Of a DNA stretch of 64,000 nt, positions 57,691 through 64,000 are shown piece by piece. The notes below the pieces were generated by a model. It was not told the DNA's origin, did no database searches, and worked only from the letters and a program-made list of their open reading frames with translations. How positions within the stretch are numbered: position 1 is the stretch's first letter; every line of letters begins with the position of its first letter. Position numbers and translations under genes: made by a program. This stretch comes from Planococcus sp. MB-3u-03 (GTDB lineage: Bacteria; Bacillota; Bacilli; Bacillales_A; Planococcaceae), in the NCBI RefSeq assembly GCF_002833405.1, contig NZ_CP025123.1, positions 62,001 to 126,000 on the forward strand, in the 5' to 3' direction.

Positions 57691-58616
57691 TCAATTATAT
57701 ACAGGTATCAGATCGTTTGATGCATATCGTGTCATTCAGTGGTACATTATTTGTAAATTATTGGTAAAAAAGATGGCGGGTGTGGCTTATTTTAGTGGCT
57801 GTAATCAGTCCTACATTACCAATAGTGTAAGACGTCAAAAATACGTAAATATTATCCAAACTCAGATTAGCTTGCAAACTCAGTTAGATTTTGAGTAAAT
57901 GGTCGTAAAAATAATATAGTTAGAAAACAAATATCTTTATCTCATTGCATTTATCCTTTCACGTTTCAGTTATAAATATGTAGAATGGCTCTATCGGTCT
58001 CTTCGGAAAATGGAGGTCATGAGTGCTATGAAGATGCCTTTACGTGTTGCAAATAAGGGTGTAAAGGAAAAAGTACGATTCTGAAAAATTTCATGAATTC
58101 CGATCACAAAGGTGGAAACACTGGCGAAACTAATTTTTGAAACACTACTGGCCAAAAGGCATACAAGGAGTAGATAGAAATCTGTTTATATGAAGTGAAT
58201 GGAATATTCATATAAACGTCGCATTTCTAATAATCCTTGGATATTTGCCAATGAACTAAATAGATTTTACAACACACTTAAAAGTGAATAATGTAAGGGA
58301 ATTCCAAGTGAGTACCTTGATGTATTTCAACGGTCAAAAAATTTAAGTTCTCTACGATTATGTGAAAACGGTGGTTATTGCGCATATATCCGCAGAAATC
58401 CGCTTCAAGCTCGGCTTCTCACTTACCATAGCCCAACATCTAAAAGGGTAAGGCTTATTAGACTTAGACAAAAGGGAATTTTGAATAAGAGGTCTACTAT
58501 ACTATGTATAGAAATGTCAGTAAATAAGTCCTCTCAAAAGATAATTTTAATTTTAAAAGCTAACTTCAAAGTCATTTTTAACTAATCATCTTGAACTTCG
58601 ATGCTTTTATTTTTTC
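57691..58616. other. Stretch without recognisable genes
   Basis: More than 900 bases of short frames. A weak resemblance to transposase-like basic pieces exists around 58.0-58.4 kb, but nothing I would name. Confidence 0.4.
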
Positions 58617-59994
58617 TCAAACTTTTAGGTTAAGCTTTTGAACTAAGGACAGTGATATAATTTCTTCCCAGTCATTGCTAATTCTAATAATATCAGTCTC
58701 TCTTGTTTGAGAACCAGATTGAATCTCAATAATTTCTAAGGAGGTGAGTGCTTTAATCGAATGCTTACTACCAGAAGGTATATGGAATGTCTTTCCTACA
58801 ACAGCATCGAAAATCTGATTATCAATGACAAGTATTCCTTTGCCGTCTATAATAGTCCATGTTTCATCACGGTGTTCGTGAAACTGATAACTTATGTTGT
58901 TATTTTCTTTAATATGAAGTTTTTAGTTAGTATATGTTGCCCGGCAGAATTAATACTATGATCTAGTATTTTATACCAGCCCCAATTTTTCTACAAACAA
59001 GTCATTACAATCGTCACCATATAGATCGACAGCATCTTTTATAAGGTAAGCCTCATCTTTAGAACAAACTAATATACCGTTAATACTTGCAGATACTACG
59101 GCATTTTGTATACCCTGAACAATAATTGGAATCTCTAATTCATTAAAAGATGAGTATTTTCAGAGTTTGAATCGTTCCTTTTCCGATTATGTTTTGGTTT
59201 AATTCTTGGGTTATACTATCCCAAGTACCAAGGTCTTTCCATTTTCGGAATACTTTGTATAAAATATCTGTTCTGTTTGTGCCAGCACTTGATAATCGAA
59301 AGATATATTAGAATTTCGTTATATTTAGTTAAAAGCTCATTATAAGTTAAAGGTAAATTTAAGTTTTCAACCATGTGATAATAATTTCACTGGTGAAAAT
59401 ACTAACCCCACTATTCCATAACGCTCCATTTTCAATTAATGTCTGCGCCTGTAGTTTAGTAGGTTTTCAACATAAAGTTTAACTTGTCCATCTTCATTGT
59501 TAAGTAGCTCATTTTAAGAGGTAAAATGTATCCATACTTCTCAGAAGGCGAAGTTGGGTTAACACCTATCAACGAAATTGATGAATTCTTTTTCTCACAT
59601 ATATTTTTAATACACTCTATAAAAGAATGATCAACCAAAATATCTACGGAAAGATGCATATCGGTTCTTCAGAAGTAACCGAGTCGTTTTCAAGCATATA
59701 TAAAACACTTAAAGCCACAGCTCGAATGTATCTCTAGTTTCTGGTTCAATTACTGTAGGGATTATGTCATTTAATTGATCTTTCAAAATATTTAATTGAT
59801 TAATATTAGTAGCAATTACAGTAGAGCTTTCTAAATTAGCTTTTCTTAATTGATAATATATTCGTTCAAAGGAAGATATATTTTATTCTCGTTAAACTCA
59901 CCTTTTAATACTTTTAAAATTGTTTTGGTCTAGTTTTATTAGAGGTTGGCCACAATCGCTTTCCTGAACCTCCGGATAATAAAATTATTTTCAT
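58617..59994 (-). pseudogene. manC-like: ManC-like mannose-1-phosphate guanylyltransferase, frame-broken
   Basis: GGAGAAG precedes ATG 59994 and MKIILLSGGSGKRLWPTSN, TRPKQF, the nucleotidyltransferase start motif of ManC/AlgA. The C-terminal cupin domain is clear: YQFHEHRDETWTIIDGKG, AVVGKTFHIPSGSKHSIKAL, IIEIQSGSQTRETDIIRI. The middle is broken into several frames. ManC makes GDP-mannose for surface polysaccharides, linking it to the glycosyltransferase at 50.8 kb. Confidence 0.75.
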
Positions 59995-60188
59995 GAAATC
60001 TTCTCCTTAAATATGAATTATTGGTATTTTATTCTATTATAATATAAAAGTATGGGTTAGTTAAAATTTAGAATATTTTACTAAATAAAGTTGATAAATC
60101 AAAATAACCTAGTTATAAATATCACAAAATAGGATAATGAGGTATGCATCAAAAGTAAAATGTATAGTCGAACCAATTTTTAATCTTG

Positions 60189-61258
60189 TCAACGCCGGTT
60201 TAATTTTGGTTCTTCCGCAATTTTGGTGAAGTGTGTCGTAGGTGCCTTTGGAGAGTTTAATTTGTTTTTTTAAAAGAATATTAATGAGTGTGATATAAAA
60301 CTTTTAGACGAAGTAGATCAAAATTAGTTCGACCATACATCTGCCGTTTGATTACTTTGATTCGATTCACATGGCCTTCGACCAATCCATTACTCCATTG
60401 ATAAACTATGGCATTTTGAACTGCCTGCCAATCCGATCGCAAATAATGTCCAAACTGGTTCAGCTCCTTGATTCCAGTTTTTTCTGTGCGTTCAATCCAG
60501 GCTGCCAACGCATCCGGTTCTCTTTGGATGCGCATAATCTGCTGAAACTGGTCGAGGAGTAGCTGTAGTTCTCTTAGCTCCACATTCTCTTTTAGAAGCA
60601 AGTCGATTGCACGCTTCTCCTGCCCATCGGGCAGCTTTGACCACAAGTAACTGTGGAGCTTCTGCCTTGGCACCTTATGGATTGTCTGACTTTGTTTGTT
60701 GTTACCTTGGTGTTTCTGCAACTTGTGGAGGTAGTCTTTCAATGTCGAAAATGATTTTTGGTAGCCCTTTTCCTGTAGGACTTCAAAAATACGTTTTCGT
60801 GAAACATCTTGCTTTACTAAAGAAACAATAAGCGAATAATACGGATCGGCGCTGTGGGTTCGCTTCCGTTGTATCTGAGGCGGCCTTTCCATACTCACAT
60901 ATCGAGATACGGTTTTACGGTTAAGCGAGAATGTTCGGCAGAGGTCTGCTATTCGTACACCCTTCCGGTATTGGTGCTGCACTTGTTGGATGAGCTGCCA
61001 CTTCTTTTCTTCGCTGTCTGTCAGTATCTTATCGTAGGATTTAGGAGAAGACTCTGTCGTGGTGCTTTCTTTCCAACTGATTCCCAAAGGGAATTTTCGT
61101 TTTAGGAACTGATCGATGCGTTTATTAAGGTTATGAAACAAGTGCCACCTGTCGGTTACTTGGATCGCCTTCGGCGCTCCTGTCGAAAGGGCTTTTGCAT
61201 ATTCCGTCGAGCCATCCCTTGACGAAACTCGAATGGAAGGATGTTTCTTCAGCCAATT
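60189..61258 (-). mobile_element. ISL3-type insertion sequence, copy 3, 5' truncated
   Basis: The left end GTCAACGCCGGTTT at 60189 is followed by GGTTCTTCCGCAATTTTGG. The transposase (stop near 60281) is open and clean in its C-terminal 325 codons. The element stops at 61258, where an IS3-type element is inserted, so its N-terminal zinc-finger part is lost. Confidence 0.8.
60281..61258 (-). pseudogene. ISL3 transposase (copy 3), N-terminally truncated
   Basis: The frame begins in WLKKHPSI and runs through STEYAKALSTGAPKAIQVTD, HLFHNLNKRIDQFLKRKF and NAIVYQWSNGLVEGHVN to LRLKVLYHTH. The first 160 residues are missing. It is nearly identical to copy 1 but without its frame breaks. Confidence 0.8.
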
Positions 61259-61267
61259 TGAACCGCA

Positions 61268-61312
61268 CCCCAAATGGTAGACACTTTAAAAAAAGTGACC
61301 CATTTGGGGTTT
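61268..61312 (+). promoter_or_regulatory. Terminal hairpin of the IS3-type element
   Basis: CCCCAAATGG and CCATTTGGGG form a 10-bp stem around a 25-base loop, at the element's tip. It could block read-through transcription into the transposase. Confidence 0.6.
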
Positions 61313-61368
61313 TCTATTTTCTGACCCCGGTATACTAAATTTAGTGAACTTGGACGGGAGAAGATCAG

Positions 61369-61794
61369 ATGAGTAAAATTACTTTCAATGAACACCAACA
61401 ACGGGTCCTGGAGGCAAATCCGAATGTCGCTTCCGTCTCCGATCGAGCGATTCAATATACGCCAGAATTCAAAATCCACGCGGTGAAAGAATACCAGACA
61501 GGCAAAGGCCCGGCCCAGATATTTAGTGAAAATGGATTTGATTTAACTGTTATTGGATCCAAAAAAGCGAGCTCATCCTTGAACCGGTGGCGGACGACGT
61601 TCAGGCTTTATGGAGAAGACGCTTTTTTCGAAGAGCGTCGTGGGAAAAACAGTACGGGCCGCCCTTCTGAGAAAGATCTTTCAGCTGAGAAAAAGCTGGA
61701 GAAAGCAGAAGCACGCATCAAATACTTAGAAGCCGAAAATGAGTTGCTAAAAAAGCTCGAGGAACTCGAGAGGCAGGCGAAGAAACGCAGCTGA
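61369..61794 (+). CDS. IS3-type orfA
   Basis: A 141-aa product with an HTH (QYTPEFKIHAVKEYQTGKGPAQ) and a leucine-zipper (EKAEARIKYLEAENELLKKLE). Near its end, CTAAAAAAGCTC (A6G at 61749-61755) is a slippery site for -1 frameshifting into orfB. Confidence 0.85.
   Translation: MSKITFNEHQQRVLEANPNVASVSDRAIQYTPEFKIHAVKEYQTGKGPAQIFSENGFDLTVIGSKKASSSLNRWRTTFRLYGEDAFFEERRGKNSTGRPSEKDLSAEKKLEKAEARIKYLEAENELLKKLEELERQAKKRS
61749..61755 (+). other. Predicted -1 ribosomal frameshift site
   Basis: A AAA AAG lies in the last codons of orfA. The -1 frame is open from here into orfB (LTPAEKFEAINAVV). Confidence 0.7.
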
Positions 61795-61826
61795 CCCCAG
61801 CGGAAAAATTTGAAGCCATCAATGCG

Positions 61827-62677
61827 GTGGTTCGGAAATTCCAACTGAAGAGGTTGGTAGAAACCCTTTGCCGCACAGCGGGAGTGAGCCGGAGTGGCTA
61901 TTACGCTTGGCTGGAGAAAGTGGAACAGCACGCTATTCGCGAAGAACAGGATTACCAGGATTACCTGTTGCTCAAAAGCATCTACGATGCGCATCATGGG
62001 AAAATCGGGTATCGCACCTTTTACATGGTCCTCTCTGAACTCTTGGAAACGCCGATGAATCACAAGAAAATCTTACGCCTCGTGCGCAAATTCAATCTCT
62101 TTGCCAAAATCCGGCGAGCGAATCCCTATAAGCAGATCGCCAAAGCCACACAGGAACACACCGTCTGCCCTAATCTGTTGGACCGTAAGTTTGAACAAGA
62201 TGAACCCGGCAAGGTATTCGTCACCGATATCACGTATCTACCCAACCGTTCAGGGCAAATGGCGTATCTGTCCGCCGTAAAAGATTTCGCCACCCGTGAA
62301 ATCGTCGCCTATGAAGTGACAACGACGCTTACGATGGAACTTGTGTATCGGACGTTACGAAAACTGAAGGAGGCATTGGATGGCAATGTTCATCCGGAAG
62401 CGATGATTCATTCCGATCAAGGCTTCCACTATACCCACCCTGAATACCAACAACGTGTGAAAGAGATGAAATTGACCCAATCAATGTCCCGCCGGGGCAA
62501 CTGCCTCGACAACGCCCCCATCGAATCTTTTTTTGGCCACTTTAAAGATGATGTCGATGTGAAACAAGCAACCAGTCTGGATGAATTGAAAGAGCTGGTG
62601 GATGTATACATGGCGTATTACAACGGAACACGCAAGCAATGGAATCTAAAAAAGATGACTCCGTCACAATGGTCTTA
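61827..62677 (+). CDS. IS3-type orfB (DDE transposase), C-terminus truncated
   Basis: HTH_21 (TLCRTAGVSRSGYYAWLEK) and the rve core (VFVTDITYLPN, IHSDQGFHYTHPEYQ, SMSRRGNCLDNAPIESFF) contain all three catalytic acidic residues. The frame runs on to 62762, but from about 62678 it reads into the next element, so the last native residues are lost. Confidence 0.85.
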
Positions 62678-62717
62678 CCCCCGTCAAATAGACTGCTGTA
62701 ATCAAGATGACTGCTTA

Positions 62718-63559
62718 TTAAGCAGCCTTTGTTCGATATTCAATCGGACTCAGGTTGCTTAATTTTTTTGAAACCGTTTGTGATTGTAATACCATATGTA
62801 TCGCTCAACTGCGTCTATCACACTGCTTTTCTCCGTAAATACCTTCCGATAAAAACACTCTGTTTTAAAATGGCTAAAAAAGCTTTCGATACAAGCATTG
62901 TCATAACAATTTCCTTTTCTAGACATACTGATCTTCATGTCGTAATGCAGTAAAAGGTTACTATACTTTTTAGAAGTGTATTGGTAGCCTTGATCACTAT
63001 GTACAAGCATGCCTACGGCATTTCGGTGTTTAGCTGCGGCTTTTATAGTATTAAGCACTAAGTTGAGATTATTTTGTCCACTAATTTGATAGGCCACAAT
63101 CTCATTGTTATAAAGGTCCATAACCGCGGAAAGATATAGACGATTTCCATTAAAGGTGAGATAGGTGATATCGGTTGCCCGCTTTTCATTTGGTTTACTG
63201 GAAGAAAATTCACGGTTCAATTGGTTTTCACTAACCGTATGCTGGTCCTTGATTCCGAAATGTCTCCACTTTTTCTTTCGAATCTTAGCTTGAATTCCAA
63301 GCTTTTTCATTAAGCGATAAACTCGTTTATGATTAATGTTTAATCCGTAATTTCTTTTTAACCATGTTTGTACCCTTGGGTAACCATAATTACCATTCAC
63401 ATCCGGATCTTTTTCACACTCTAAAATTTTAGACATAATAAACTGATCTGCGCGTTGTTTTTCGGACGGATTTGTTCTTCTTCTCTTCCATTTATAGTAG
63501 CCGCTTCTTGAGACTCCAGCGATTTCACATAGCATCCCTATCGGGAAATGGTGCTTCAA
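62718..63559 (-). pseudogene. IS3-type orfB, last codons shifted by one missing A
   Basis: HTH_21 (MLCEIAGVSRSGYYKW), KRATDITYLTFNG, LVHSDQGYQYTSKKYS and SMSRKGNCYDNACIESFFSHFK give the DDE core. The continuous frame ends at 62759. One additional A in the run before AATTAAGC would restore the usual C-terminus (KLSNLSPIEYRTKAA) to the stop at 62718. Confidence 0.8.
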
Positions 63560-63579
63560 AGAATAAATAATTCCAAATT

Positions 63580-63897
63580 CTACTGCCTTTTCTCGGTTAA
63601 TCTCATCTCCTTTTTCACTTCTAAGAGCTTTTTTAGATATGCGTTTTCTGCTTCCAAGCGTTCTATCTTTTCATCGCTTGTATTTGAAGAGTCTTGAATT
63701 GTGCTAGAGGCCTTTCCTCTCTTTTCCTGTAAACCGATAAGCCCCTCTTTTTTATAATGGGCAATCCATCGGTCCACTATAGAATAAGTAATGTCTAATT
63801 CTTTCCCAATCCGTTTACTTCCCATTCCTCTATGCAAATACATTTCAATTGCTTTCATTTTAAACTCTGCTGTAAACGTTCTTCTCTTTTTTTCCAT
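63580..63897 (-). CDS. IS3-type orfA
   Basis: ATG 63897 is preferred (GGAGGGGAT upstream); upstream extension would run off the element end. HTH (TFTAEFKMKAIEMYLHRGMGS) and coiled coil (EKIERLEAENAYLKKLLE). It contains the same CTAAAAAAGCTC slippery sequence as the first IS3 element (63628-63635, complement). Confidence 0.85.
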   Translation of the reverse strand: MEKKRRTFTAEFKMKAIEMYLHRGMGSKRIGKELDITYSIVDRWIAHYKKEGLIGLQEKRGKASSTIQDSSNTSDEKIERLEAENAYLKKLLEVKKEMRLTEKRQ

Positions 63898-63958
63898 AGA
63901 AAAATCCCCTCCAATATAACAGTAGGCACCTTTCTTCCTACTGTCTACACTAAGGGGA

Positions 63959-64000
63959 TAATACCACAATACCGGAGTCATCTGATTGCAGCCTAGCTGC
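63959..64000 (-). other. Possible 3' end of another IS3-type orfB
   Basis: On the - strand the last 42 bases read QLGCNQMTPVLWYY, like the C-terminal M-T-P-V-x-Y of IS150-type transposases. Its upstream part lies outside the window. Confidence 0.35.

Larger units (their letters stand above)
61259..62677 (+). mobile_element. IS3-family (IS150-type) element, 3' end cut by a second IS3
   Basis: It begins TGAACCGCACCCCAAATGG at 61259, directly at the ISL3 break. An internal hairpin (61268-61312) with CCCCAAATGG and CCATTTGGGG follows. Its right end is missing because another IS3-type element starts at about 62678. Confidence 0.75.
62678..63958 (-). mobile_element. Second IS3-family element inserted in the first
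   Basis: Ends CCCC-x9-TAGAC at 62678 and GTCTACACTAAGGGG (63943-63957) are imperfect inverted repeats. It carries orfA and orfB on the - strand. Confidence 0.7.

Overview
The window looks like part of a large plasmid or integrative element from a low-GC Gram-positive host of the order Bacillales, possibly Planococcaceae. The evidence is AGGAGG-type ribosome sites, ATG/GTG/TTG starts, AbrB-type regulators, an RNPP-type regulator and IS3/ISL3/IS21 insertion sequences. The plasmid reading rests on gene content: SSB, an ArdC-like protein, a SNF2-type helicase, orphan DNA methyltransferases, a tyrosine integrase and a serine resolvase with its res site. No replication origin, relaxase, tRNA or rRNA is visible, so the species and the replicon type are inferences.

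Region 1 (1-13.8 kb) is compact and almost wholly on the + strand. It opens with the 3' part of a surface protein carrying seven exactly 270-bp PKD-type repeats plus a diverged eighth. Short operons follow: small unknown proteins, SSB, four tandem DUF3846-like domains in three overlapping genes, an N6-adenine-MTase-fold protein, an ADP-ribosyltransferase-fold gene overlapping a small partner, a GIY-YIG protein, an XF1762/GNAT-like protein and a C5 cytosine methyltransferase. Several transcription units start with the same promoter-proximal structured leader. It has a 5' hairpin with one bulged pyrimidine, then a long interrupted hairpin ending in a U-run, i.e. an intrinsic terminator in front of the first gene. 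Four close copies and one structural analogue occur between 4.1 and 17.5 kb. This looks like a set of attenuation or antitermination elements and is the best candidate here for something undescribed.

Region 2 (13.8-17 kb) holds a degraded RNPP-type regulator, a small exported peptide gene and three exported or lipoprotein-like ORFs, all with frame breaks. Region 3 (17-29.6 kb) is again dense and mostly intact: ArdC-like metallopeptidase, 1111-aa helicase, membrane proteins, an orphan NarL-like regulator, a secreted micrococcal-type nuclease and many small proteins. Three otherwise unrelated proteins (13.5, 18.5 and 27.5 kb) end in sliding-clamp-binding-like peptides.

Region 4 (29.6-46.2 kb) is an accessory and defence zone: a class III nucleotide-cyclase-like gene, an AbrB-ATPase fusion beside an 18-bp inverted repeat, the tyrosine integrase, a kinase-like remnant, a MerR-like regulator, AbrB, a complete type I restriction-modification locus, an Abi-family gene and a serine resolvase with a three-subsite res. 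Many of these genes carry single-base indels, often one base short in an A or T run. That could be real decay or sequencing error and needs read-level checking.

Region 5 (46.2-64 kb) is an insertion-sequence graveyard. Three ISL3-type copies, an old IS3-type copy, an internally deleted IS21-type copy and two nested IS3-type elements surround AT-rich remnants of a nucleotide-sugar and glycosyltransferase locus (an NDP-kinase-like ORF, a CgeB-like glycosyltransferase and a ManC-like gene). All coordinates of broken genes span the pieces and are approximate.
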